From: Verrucomicrobiota bacterium
GTDB lineage: Bacteria > Verrucomicrobiota > Verrucomicrobiia > Methylacidiphilales > Verrucolacustridaceae
Length of the DNA: 13,843 nt
Assembly (NCBI GenBank): GCA_016876055.1
Contig: VHDM01000031.1
Span: 1-13,843 of the forward strand
Reading direction: 5' to 3'
In this document: one piece after another, positions 1 through 6,925 of the stretch
Layout: each line of letters starts with the position of its first letter
Numbering within the stretch: position 1 is the stretch's first letter
Position numbers and translations under genes: made by a program
Notes under the pieces: generated by a model
What the model was told of the DNA's origin: nothing
Database searches by the model: none
What the model saw: the letters and a program-made list of their open reading frames with translations, nothing else

Positions 1-518
1 GGCAGGGAGAGTTCCCAAAGGTTATCTCCGGATTTTTCCAAGGGATGGGCCCCGGTATTCCAGCCGTTAAAAGAGCCGGCGACGGAGACGGATTTTTCCG
101 AGCCGGTTCCGAAAAAGCGAAATCTGGTTTTGGGAACCGACTGGATGCTGAAGGTGAAAATTCCTTCGAGCGTCATCGGCGACTGGTTTTCCTCGCCCGG
201 AGGGGGACGAATTTTCAGTTGGAGATCCTCGAGTCCCTGGGCCCCCGGGGCGGGCGCGATGGAGAGGAGGAGTTTGGCAGCGTCGAGGTTGACGGTGGTT
301 TTCGGAAGGGCGGAAATCCTCGTCATCTCCAGTTGGGCCCCGGGAGCAACGGAGAGAAAACGGGTGAGATCGATTTCGGTGGTTTTTCCATCCGACAGGG
401 TTTGGACGGGCATCCAACCGATGAAGGAAACCGGGTTGGCCTGCAGGCGCGGAGAAAAAAGTGCAAACAAGAGAAAGACCGTCCGGGCAGTCCAGACGAA
501 TTGAGGAAATAATCTCAA
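1..518 (-). CDS. Exported protein with CBM48/early-set (glycogen-binding-like) domain, 3' end cut by window
   Basis: Only the first 172 residues are in the window; the gene continues past base 1. I read the start as TTG at 518, because an in-frame TAG lies just upstream and no in-frame ATG precedes the signal peptide. Residues 1-27 look like a Sec signal peptide: Arg at 2 and 11, a hydrophobic core VFLLFALF, then an LQA-type cleavage site. Residues 30-125 are a beta-rich region I do not recognise. From about residue 129 the sequence resembles a CBM48/AMPK-type early-set domain, with VAGSFNGWN at 147-154 followed by PLEKSGDNLWE, the usual pattern of glycogen-branching and isoamylase N-terminal modules. 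Function beyond carbohydrate binding cannot be judged without the missing C-terminus, so a following catalytic domain is possible. It lies downstream of a YihX-type phosphatase, which also suggests glucan metabolism. The SD is weak. Confidence 0.7.
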   Translation of the reverse strand, partial: MRLFPQFVWTARTVFLLFALFSPRLQANPVSFIGWMPVQTLSDGKTTEIDLTRFLSVAPGAQLEMTRISALPKTTVNLDAAKLLLSIAPAPGAQGLEDLQLKIRPPPGEENQSPMTLEGIFTFSIQSVPKTRFRFFGTGSEKSVSVAGSFNGWNTGAHPLEKSGDNLWELSL

Positions 519-636
519 GAATCCATCATATGTTTTCCGCCTCTATTGGGAAAATAAAATTCAAATTTTTACGATACAAACGTAAAAATCTTCTGGGCGA
601 AGTTGCTCCAGGGAAGTCGTTTGCTGGTCATGCCGG
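519..636. promoter_or_regulatory. AT-rich intergenic island with inverted repeat
   Basis: This 118-bp gap between the HAD phosphatase and the CBM48 gene has a markedly AT-rich core (about 541-590) in a GC-rich surrounding. It contains a 9-bp inverted repeat, ATTTTTACG at 565-573 and CGTAAAAAT at 581-589, with a 7-base loop. I infer that it holds the promoter or operator of the CBM48 gene. The AT-rich stem makes it a poor intrinsic terminator. I could not pick out a convincing -35/-10 pair. Confidence 0.35.
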
Positions 637-1251
637 TCACGGGACAGGAATTCCCACCTGTTGAAGGGAGGAGGCGAGGTCCCCTTGGGGAGAAAGATGG
701 ATGGTTTTCCAGCCGAGCCGGGAAGGGGTCTCCAAATTTTCGGCCAAGTCGTCGATAAAGAGGGAGTTCTCCGCCTTGGCTCCGGCCGCCGCCAGAGCCT
801 GGTCGTAAATGGCGGGATGAGGTTTGCGGGCGCCCACCTCATGGGAGTAGATGCGCGGCGAAAATAACGGGAAAAAGTCATAGGCAGATTCCAGATGGCG
901 GATATGGGCGGCACAGGTGTTGGAAATAAGTCCCAGGGGATAACGGTTCGCCAATTGGCGCGCCACGGCCACGCGCTCGGGCAGGGGATGGAAGATGTCG
1001 CAAAACGCCTCGCGTAATTCCGGCTGGGCGTGGGCCAGGTCCAACTCCTCGGCAAGGAGGGCGAAATATTCATCACAAGTATGGCGGCCGCGCTCGTAAT
1101 CGTGGGCGCGCTCGTGGGACCAGATCTTTTCACAGAAAGGGGCCAGTTCCTGACCGGATTTTTTTGCGAGGGCCCGGAGCTTTTTGCCGGCGTGGAGGCC
1201 CACCAGGATGTTGCCCAAATCAAAAAAAATGTGGGTGATGCACTGATTCAT
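637..1251 (-). CDS. HAD-superfamily phosphatase, subfamily IA variant 3 (YihX-like)
   Basis: This 204-residue cytoplasmic hydrolase has the HAD motifs in order: motif I FFDLGNIL with the nucleophile Asp11, motif II LISNT with Ser110, motif III GARKPHPAIY with Lys143, and motif IV LFIDDLAEN with Asp167-Asp168. A helical cap lies between motifs I and II. Motif I is DLG rather than DxD, the form found in YihX-type alpha-glucose-1-phosphate phosphatases (variant 3, with SNT and RKP). A sugar-phosphate substrate is therefore plausible but not proven. I chose the ATG at 1251 because GGAG lies 8 bases upstream and the HAD fold begins straight after it. A longer frame starting at 1314 would overlap the end of the cyclase and adds unrelated residues. 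The gene follows the cyclase by 25 bp, so it is probably in the same transcript. Confidence 0.85.
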   Translation of the reverse strand: MNQCITHIFFDLGNILVGLHAGKKLRALAKKSGQELAPFCEKIWSHERAHDYERGRHTCDEYFALLAEELDLAHAQPELREAFCDIFHPLPERVAVARQLANRYPLGLISNTCAAHIRHLESAYDFFPLFSPRIYSHEVGARKPHPAIYDQALAAAGAKAENSLFIDDLAENLETPSRLGWKTIHLSPQGDLASSLQQVGIPVP

Positions 1252-1276
1252 GCCGCCATCTCCGTACCGGGCCGCC

Positions 1277-3376
1277 TTATTTGGAGGTCTGGATATATTC
1301 CCCGGCCCAGCCATCGGGAGGCGGGCTTTTCAAAAAGCCCTCCGAGATTTTGCGATAGGCTTTGGCGGGGCCGTCGTGGGGGTCGAGGGCGAGGGCTTCG
1401 TCGAATTTGGCGATGGCCTCGTGAAATTTCTTTTGGGCATGGAGTTTCCAGCCCTCCTCAAAAAGCCGGACCACGGCAGCTTTGGTTGCGGGAAGCTCCC
1501 CTTTTTTCGCGAGCAGCTCGTAGCAGGGAACCGGCTCGGTTTTCCCCTTCACAATCATGTTGGCGAGGAAACGGGCTTCAATCTTGTCCTTGGCCATTTC
1601 GTAGGTTCTTCCCCCGATCATGATGTGGGTGTCGAAGGGCTTGTTGGCGGGCTCGAACCGGGCCGCCTGGTTCACGGCATCGCCCATCACGGTATATTGG
1701 AATTTTTGTTCTGAGCCCATGTTCCCGGCCGCCACCTCCCCGGTGTTGATGCCCATGCGGGCATCAATGTCGCACCCGTACTCGGCCTTCAGCTCCTGTT
1801 TGAGGGTTTGCAGGCGCTCCTGCTGCTCAAGGGCCGACCAGCAGGCTTTCCAGGCATGGGAGGTAGCCTCGGCGTCGGTCCAGACGGGAACGCCGAAATC
1901 GGCCATGATGGCGTCGCCGGCGTACTTATCGATGTAGCCGCCGTATTTGGTGACCAGGTTGCTCATCGGGGTGAGGTAGCGGTTGAGGATTTTGGCCAGA
2001 TCCTCGGCGGTGACGGATTCGGAAATGGTGGTGAAGCCGGCCAGGTCGGAAAAAAAGATCGTGGCGGTTCTCTTTTCGCCGGTGAGGCGGAAGCGGTCGG
2101 GATCCGCCTGCATGTAGGCCAGCACCTCGGGGCTGACCATGGTGGAAAACATGCCCCGCACCCGTCGCTTTTCGCGCTGCTCGAGGACGAACTCGTAGCT
2201 GAGGCAACCGATGCCTCCCAGCAGGAGGGTGAGGGCAGGATTTACGGCCGGGAGGATGAGACTCAGCTTGTCTTGGACGAAAAAGGTGAGAACGGCGTAC
2301 CCCAGGGCGGTCAGCAGGAGCAGGACAAGCCGGAGCACGGGTTGGCTGGTGGCCAAAATGAGGGCAAGAGCCAGAAGCGCCGCAATTCCCAGCAGGGCCG
2401 GGGAAGCCCAAAACGGCGGAAGGTGAAGAAAGCTACCGGTCAGGGCGGCGCCCAGGACGGCGAGGTGGACTTCCGGGCCGGGCATGGGATTCGGGTAGGG
2501 AGTTTTCAGGAAGTCCTTGGACCAGTTGCCGTAGGGGCCGACCAGGACGAGTTTGCCGCGCAGCGTGGCCCCATTTTGAAAAACCTTTTCCCAGGTGGAG
2601 GGCACAAACAGCTGGTAAATGGGAATCGCCTTGTAGTTGAAGGTGGGTGGTCCGGCATAACGGATCAGGCCGGTTGCTCCCTGAGGGATGCGGGCACCGA
2701 GGCCCGCTTTCTCCAGCATCCGCCCCGAAAGGGAGATGGCCGAGGTGTCCTGAAACGTACGGCGGTAGTGGGCGCGGCGAATGATGCCGTCGGCATCGGG
2801 CCAAAGGTTGACGTACCCCACGCGACCGCTGGGGTTGTCGGAGGCGATTTCAGTGATGCCTTGGGCCGCCAGAGGAGCGGGCAGGGCTAACTGGACGGAG
2901 GTTCGGCCGAGGTTGCTGACCTCTTCGAAGGTTCCTCCCACCACGGCCCGATCCCCGAATTCATCCAAGGCGAGGAGCAACTCCTCATCTCCCTCCTTGG
3001 GGGTGGGGAACATCAGGTCGAGGGCGACGACTTTGGCTCCGGCCTCGGCCACCCGGCGGATGACTTGGCCCCAAACGGAGCGCCTCCACGGCCAGGAACC
3101 GGTGGACATTTCCGCCAGCGCGGGATGGGCGGCGATCTCCTCCTCCATGAGGACGTCGTTGTAGGACTGCTTGTCGATGGAGAGAAAAACGACCTCCGGC
3201 GAAATCGGGGCGGTTTGGCCAAAGCGGGTACGCAAGTCCCGTGTATAGTTCTCCGCCTCAAGGAGAGGCTTGAATTGAATCAGGGCCAGCAGGCCGAAAA
3301 GGATCGCCGAGCCGGCACAGATGGAGGCGAGGATGACGCGCCGGAGAACCGCGTCTTTTTTTGCAGTACGAGCCAT
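1277..3376 (-). CDS. CHASE2-class III adenylate cyclase with C-terminal TPR-like segment
   Basis: This 699-residue membrane protein should make cAMP from ATP in response to an extracytoplasmic signal. A first TM helix (about 12-34) is followed by a CHASE2 sensor domain (about 40-315, with FLSIDKQSY and GAKVVALDLMF). Three TM helices follow at about 327-343, 348-367 and 373-395, then a linker helix and a class III cyclase domain (about 433-622). All catalytic residues are visible: metal-binding Asp444 (FFSDLAGFT) and Asp488 (AGDAIMA), Lys484 in DKYAGD, Thr562 in YTVMGDAVN where class IIIb cyclases carry Thr, Asn569 and Arg573. Residues 636-670 resemble a TPR (EGWKLHAQKKFHEAIAKF). CHASE2 normally senses small molecules or redox/osmotic cues; the ligand here is unknown. 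The start lies 8 bp after the upstream membrane protein gene and has no clear SD, which suggests translation is coupled to that gene. The CHASE2-cyclase assignment is firm; cAMP rather than cGMP is inferred from the Lys/Thr pair. Confidence 0.93.
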   Translation of the reverse strand: MARTAKKDAVLRRVILASICAGSAILFGLLALIQFKPLLEAENYTRDLRTRFGQTAPISPEVVFLSIDKQSYNDVLMEEEIAAHPALAEMSTGSWPWRRSVWGQVIRRVAEAGAKVVALDLMFPTPKEGDEELLLALDEFGDRAVVGGTFEEVSNLGRTSVQLALPAPLAAQGITEIASDNPSGRVGYVNLWPDADGIIRRAHYRRTFQDTSAISLSGRMLEKAGLGARIPQGATGLIRYAGPPTFNYKAIPIYQLFVPSTWEKVFQNGATLRGKLVLVGPYGNWSKDFLKTPYPNPMPGPEVHLAVLGAALTGSFLHLPPFWASPALLGIAALLALALILATSQPVLRLVLLLLTALGYAVLTFFVQDKLSLILPAVNPALTLLLGGIGCLSYEFVLEQREKRRVRGMFSTMVSPEVLAYMQADPDRFRLTGEKRTATIFFSDLAGFTTISESVTAEDLAKILNRYLTPMSNLVTKYGGYIDKYAGDAIMADFGVPVWTDAEATSHAWKACWSALEQQERLQTLKQELKAEYGCDIDARMGINTGEVAAGNMGSEQKFQYTVMGDAVNQAARFEPANKPFDTHIMIGGRTYEMAKDKIEARFLANMIVKGKTEPVPCYELLAKKGELPATKAAVVRLFEEGWKLHAQKKFHEAIAKFDEALALDPHDGPAKAYRKISEGFLKSPPPDGWAGEYIQTSK

Positions 3377-3384
3377 GGTGGGTT

Positions 3385-4701
3385 TTATGGCGTAGCGGAA
3401 GGGCGCGCCAACGTGGATTCCTGGCGGGTCGCCTCCTGATGGAGTTCATTTTCCAGTTCCCGCATCAGGCGGCGCTCATGGTCAGAAACTTCCCGTTCCA
3501 CGGCCGCCACAGCCTGCCGCCGGGCCGCCTTTTCTTGTTCCACTTTTTTCTCGTGTTCGTGGTGAGCGACGAGCGCCCCGACGAGCATGCCGGCCAAGGC
3601 CCCGGCGCCGGCACCGATCGCCGCCCCGTCTCCTCCTCCGGCCATGGCCCCGATGCCCGCTCCGGTGGCCGCCCCGCCCACGGCGCCCACCCCGGCGGCG
3701 GTGGGCACGCCGCTGCCGGCCCCGAAGCCCTTGTTTTTCATGGCGGCAGGAATCCCGGCCATGAGATTTTGACGATACTGTTTCACGTCGGCGCGGATGG
3801 CGGCGAGGCGGTCATCGAGCGATTGGGCGGCCGCCCGGCGTTTGGCCTCGCCATTTTCCAGTTCGCCCCGCGAACGGAGCAGGGCCGGGGGCGGGGTGGT
3901 GGCTTCACGGGCAAAAATGGCCTCGAGTGCTGGGATCCGGGTCATGGGAAGAAGATCGGCGCTCCGGGCCATCCATGTGCCCGAGGAGAGGACGGCCTGG
4001 CGCAGGGTCCAACCTCCCTCCAGGGTGGTTCCGGCTGGGATCACGGTTCGGGCTTGGGCCAGATCAAACACTTTTCCCGGAGGCAAGTCATAGGCGAAGA
4101 CGATCCGAGGCAGCAGACGCTGGTGGGTGGCCGAAATCCCCGTCGGGATCGCGACGGGGACCACGGGCGCGAGCAGCATATCCTCCTTGGCCTTCAGCCG
4201 GATTTCATAATCCACCGCGACCCCATCTTCGTTTTGGAGCATGCGCAGGGGTTTCAGGCCGATAAGTTCAATCTGAGGCGGTAAGCGCCGGGCCAGCACG
4301 GCCCGGGCGAGACCCTCCGGCGGGAGATTTCGCCAGCGGTTCCACCAACCCAGGGTGGAGAGATCGGCTTGGACGGGGGGAGATAGGATTGGAATGGCCG
4401 GAGCGCTGGATGCCATGGCCCCCTGGGTGATTTGGCGGAGGGACGAACTCCAGCGGGCGTAATCCGCCTGCAGAACCTGCGGGGTGCGCAGTTCGTCATC
4501 GTTTTTTGAGTAGGTGGGGCCGCGCAGGAGAAAATACAGTCCGAACAAAAGGCCCAGCCCCAACAGGGCGGCAACGCCAATCAGGCCGGAGGTGGGGAGC
4601 CAAGCGGGAGCCGAGAAGGCCGGTTTTTTCGGCAGAGGTGGAGGTTCCTCACTTTTTTGTAAAGAGGGTTGGATGCGCCGGGGCGGTCCGGACCGAAACA
4701 T
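3385..4701 (-). CDS. Unrecognised membrane protein with glycine-zipper segment and C-terminal coiled coil
   Basis: I do not recognise this 438-residue protein. It has a short basic and proline-rich cytoplasmic N-terminus (1-36) and one strong TM helix (about 37-59). A mixed region at about 65-265 includes VIPAGTTLEGGWTLRQA and probably lies outside the membrane. A charged helical stretch follows at about 275-320. A Gly/Ala repeat at about 326-377 (GVGAVGG, GAGIGAMAGGG, GAGAGALAG) resembles Gly-zipper/YMGG-type membrane-inserting segments. The tail (about 380-430) is highly charged and helical, likely a coiled coil. It starts 9 bp after the DNA glycosylase stop, behind a CAGAG SD-like element, and ends 8 bp before the cyclase. 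That position suggests a partner or regulator of the cyclase, but nothing in the sequence shows the function. Confidence 0.8.
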   Translation of the reverse strand: MFRSGPPRRIQPSLQKSEEPPPLPKKPAFSAPAWLPTSGLIGVAALLGLGLLFGLYFLLRGPTYSKNDDELRTPQVLQADYARWSSSLRQITQGAMASSAPAIPILSPPVQADLSTLGWWNRWRNLPPEGLARAVLARRLPPQIELIGLKPLRMLQNEDGVAVDYEIRLKAKEDMLLAPVVPVAIPTGISATHQRLLPRIVFAYDLPPGKVFDLAQARTVIPAGTTLEGGWTLRQAVLSSGTWMARSADLLPMTRIPALEAIFAREATTPPPALLRSRGELENGEAKRRAAAQSLDDRLAAIRADVKQYRQNLMAGIPAAMKNKGFGAGSGVPTAAGVGAVGGAATGAGIGAMAGGGDGAAIGAGAGALAGMLVGALVAHHEHEKKVEQEKAARRQAVAAVEREVSDHERRLMRELENELHQEATRQESTLARPSATP

Positions 4702-4710
4702 CTCTGTAAA

Positions 4711-5535
4711 TTACGACCGAGTTCGACCGCGAGGAAGTGCCACCTTCTGGCAGACGGGACACCAACAGGTGGTCCTTCCACCCACCGGTTGCCTGCAAAG
4801 TGCTTCCCGGCAGCGCGGGCACTTTCCTCCGTCGTCCCAACGATGCAGGAAAAGCCAGGAGCGGGGTGGGTCCGACCAGTTCCGGCCGATGATCCGGAGG
4901 GCTTCCTTCGATACCTTTTGAATTTTGACGTGGAGCCCGGCGATGGCCGGCGGGTGCAGGGAGCCGGCGAGGGTGCGGGGATTCAGGCCAGCCTGCCAAA
5001 GGATCTCATCGGCCATCCAATTCCCGATTCCGGGAAAGAATTCCTGCCGCAGTAACAAAGGTTTCAAGGGAGTGCGGCCGCGTTTTTTTAGAATTTCTGA
5101 CAACCTTGGAACGGAAAACTTTCGGTGGAGCACGGGGATTGGCAGGGAAGACCACCAGCCGGGCGGGTGGGGGGATGCATGGAAACGGACCCGCCCAAAA
5201 AGACGTGGATCCTGAAACACCAGCGCGCGGGTTCGGGTGTAGAGGACGAGATGATCATGTTTGCCGGGCAGATGGTCGGGGGGTTCGGCCGAGAGTTTGC
5301 CGGTCATGCCGAGGTGAACGCCCAGCCAGCGGTCGTTGCCGAAGCGAAAGAGCATCTGTTTGCCGTGGGTCTGGATGGAACGGAGCTTTTGCCTGGGCAG
5401 ACGTTGGGAAAGGTCGGCTGGACGAATTCCCCGGAAGATTCGTTTGCCAGGGTGGAGATGAACTCGGGCGATCTTTTTGCCGAGACCGGCTCGCCACTGC
5501 TTTGCAAAGTAAAGAACCTCCGCCAATTCCGGCAT
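4711..5535 (-). CDS. mutM: Fpg/Nei-family DNA glycosylase/AP lyase (MutM-like)
   Basis: This 274-residue base-excision repair enzyme should remove oxidised bases such as 8-oxoguanine and nick the abasic site. It begins MPELAEV. Removal of Met exposes the catalytic Pro, and the next residue is the catalytic Glu; the second Pro of canonical MPELPEV is Ala here. HLGMTGKL (74-81) matches the N-terminal domain, and THGKQMLF carries the conserved Lys. The helix-two-turn-helix region is clear (KPLLLRQEFFPGIGNWMADEIL, within 158-179, with Asn172). The C-terminal zinc finger has Cys239, Cys242, Cys259 and Cys262 with the usual 16-residue spacing, and Arg254 in GGRTTCW. Length is normal for Fpg. The Fpg versus Nei subclass cannot be fixed from sequence alone, so the gene symbol is provisional. 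No obvious SD precedes the ATG. It is first in the minus-strand gene run. Confidence 0.88.
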   Translation of the reverse strand: MPELAEVLYFAKQWRAGLGKKIARVHLHPGKRIFRGIRPADLSQRLPRQKLRSIQTHGKQMLFRFGNDRWLGVHLGMTGKLSAEPPDHLPGKHDHLVLYTRTRALVFQDPRLFGRVRFHASPHPPGWWSSLPIPVLHRKFSVPRLSEILKKRGRTPLKPLLLRQEFFPGIGNWMADEILWQAGLNPRTLAGSLHPPAIAGLHVKIQKVSKEALRIIGRNWSDPPRSWLFLHRWDDGGKCPRCREALCRQPVGGRTTCWCPVCQKVALPRGRTRS

Positions 5536-5606
5536 GGGGAAAGAGTGCGGGGCAGTGGTAAAAAATCCAAGCTTGGGTGGGGCAAGCCTTGCGATATTTT
5601 GGACGG
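5536..5606. promoter_or_regulatory. Divergent intergenic region with two adjacent palindromes
   Basis: This 71-bp gap separates the divergent DNA glycosylase and pterin dehydratase genes. It contains the perfect 10-bp palindrome CCAAGCTTGG at 5567-5576 and a near neighbour, GCAAG-C-CTTGC, at 5582-5592. The two share a CAAGC(C)TTG core, and their centres are about 15.5 bp apart, roughly one and a half helical turns. A dimeric repressor could bind here, but no consensus is recognised. The promoters of both gene runs should lie in this gap; I cannot define them. Confidence 0.3.
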
Positions 5607-5909
5607 ATGGCGGCGAAATTAAGCGGGCATCAGATCGAGGTGGTTCTCTCCACCCTGGATGGTTGGAAACAGACGGGCGGCCGGATTGTCCGGGAATACA
5701 AGTTTCCCGATTTCGTGGCGGCGTCCATGTTTGTGACCGGGGTCAACCTGGAGGCCGAGCAGATGAACCATCATCCTGACCTCCATCAATCCTACGCCTC
5801 GGTCAAAATCGAGCTGACGACCCACGATGTGGGCGGGATCAGCGAATTGGACCTTCGCCTGGCCAAAAAACTCGATACCCGGGCCCGGCCCCTGCTGGAG
5901 AAGTCCTGA
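5607..5909 (+). CDS. phhB: Pterin-4a-carbinolamine dehydratase (4a-hydroxytetrahydrobiopterin dehydratase)
   Basis: This 100-residue enzyme dehydrates 4a-hydroxytetrahydropterin to quinonoid dihydropterin, recycling the cofactor of aromatic amino-acid hydroxylases. The family signature is intact: MNHHPDL (53-59) with active-site His55 and His56, followed by YASVKIELTTHDVGGISELD with His73. The N-terminal LSGHQIEVVLSTLDGW matches the usual opening helix and turn. I chose the ATG at 5607, which gives the normal length; an in-frame GTG at 5577 would add ten residues that do not resemble the family. The SD is weak in either case. gmd starts 3 bp after its stop, so the genes are probably co-transcribed. 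There is no phenylalanine hydroxylase in the window. Members of this family also occur in bacteria in molybdopterin contexts or as lone genes, so the physiological role is open. Confidence 0.9.
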   Translation: MAAKLSGHQIEVVLSTLDGWKQTGGRIVREYKFPDFVAASMFVTGVNLEAEQMNHHPDLHQSYASVKIELTTHDVGGISELDLRLAKKLDTRARPLLEKS

Positions 5910-5912
5910 GTC

Positions 5913-6923
5913 ATGGCCAAACGCGCCCTCATCACCGGGATCACCGGACAGGATGGTTCCTACCTGGCCGAGCTGCTGCTTGGCAAGGGGTACGAGGTCC
6001 ATGGCATCATCCGCCGCTCCTCCAGCTTCAACACCGAACGGATCGACCCGATTTACAAAGATCGCCATGACAAAGGAGCCCGCCTTTTCCTTCATTACGG
6101 CGACCTCAGTGATCCGAGTTCGTTGATCAAGATCCTCGGGGAGACCCAACCAGAGGAAATTTACAATTTGGCCGCGCAAAGCCATGTGCGGGTCAGCTTC
6201 GATATCCCGGAGTTCACCGGGGATGTGACGGCGATCGGGACTGTCCGAATCTTGGACGCCATGCGGCAGGTGGCTCCAAAGGCGCGGTTTTACCAGGCCT
6301 CCAGCTCGGAGATGTACGGGTTGGTTCAGGCCGTACCCCAAAACGAAACCACCCCTTTTTACCCCCGTAGCCCCTACGCCGCCGCCAAGGTTTACTCCCA
6401 CTGGATCACCGTGAACTATCGCGAGAGCTACGGGTTGCACGCCTCCAGCGGAATTCTCTTCAACCACGAAAGCCCGAGGCGGGGGGAAACCTTCGTGACC
6501 CGAAAAATCACCCGGGCAGTGGCGCGGATCCAAGCCGGCCTGCAGGACAAGGTGTATTTGGGGAATCTGGAGGCCAAGCGGGATTGGGGATACGCCCCGG
6601 AGTATGTCGAGGCGATGTGGCGGATGCTCCAGCAGGACAAACCGGACGACTATGTGGTGGCGACGGGCGAAACCCACACCGTGCAGGAGTTTCTGGAGGT
6701 GGCCTTTGCCCGGGCCGGTCTGGATTCCAAAAAACACGCGGCGTTTGACAAGCGGTATCTGCGGCCGGCGGAGGTGGATCTGCTCATCGGCGACGCCAGC
6801 AAGGCGAAGAAGAAGCTTGGTTGGGAGCCGAAGGTGAAGTTCAGGCAGTTGGCCGAGATCATGGTGGATGCGGACATTCAGCTCCTTGCCGAGGAGCGCG
6901 CGGGCCAGCGCATCCGGGAGTAG
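5913..6923 (+). CDS. gmd: GDP-mannose 4,6-dehydratase
   Basis: This 336-residue extended short-chain dehydrogenase converts GDP-D-mannose to GDP-4-keto-6-deoxy-D-mannose with bound NADP. The Rossmann motif is GITGQDGSYLAELLL, with the three glycines at residues 9, 12 and 15. The catalytic set is Ser131, Glu133 (ASSSEMYG), Tyr155 and Lys159 (YAAAK). Ser replaces the Thr seen in E. coli Gmd, which is a conservative change. Other family signatures are NHESPRRGETFVTRKI, KRDWGYAPEYVEAMW and the C-terminal RPAEVDLLIGD. Length is normal. The ATG follows the pterin dehydratase stop by 3 bp. fcl starts 2 bp after this gene, so the pair forms the GDP-L-fucose pathway. Confidence 0.97.
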   Translation: MAKRALITGITGQDGSYLAELLLGKGYEVHGIIRRSSSFNTERIDPIYKDRHDKGARLFLHYGDLSDPSSLIKILGETQPEEIYNLAAQSHVRVSFDIPEFTGDVTAIGTVRILDAMRQVAPKARFYQASSSEMYGLVQAVPQNETTPFYPRSPYAAAKVYSHWITVNYRESYGLHASSGILFNHESPRRGETFVTRKITRAVARIQAGLQDKVYLGNLEAKRDWGYAPEYVEAMWRMLQQDKPDDYVVATGETHTVQEFLEVAFARAGLDSKKHAAFDKRYLRPAEVDLLIGDASKAKKKLGWEPKVKFRQLAEIMVDADIQLLAEERAGQRIRE

Positions 6924-6925
6924 GC

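Noticed and set aside
1808..2890. Long open frame of 360 codons on the plus strand inside the cyclase gene
   Set aside because: It lies antisense to a gene with clear CHASE2 and cyclase motifs, is low in complexity (Gly, Gln, Glu, Lys), and arises from the GC-rich codon pattern of the real gene.
5619..6737. Long open frame of 372 codons on the minus strand across gmd
   Set aside because: It is antisense to gmd and the pterin dehydratase, both of which have intact family signatures, and matches no family I know.
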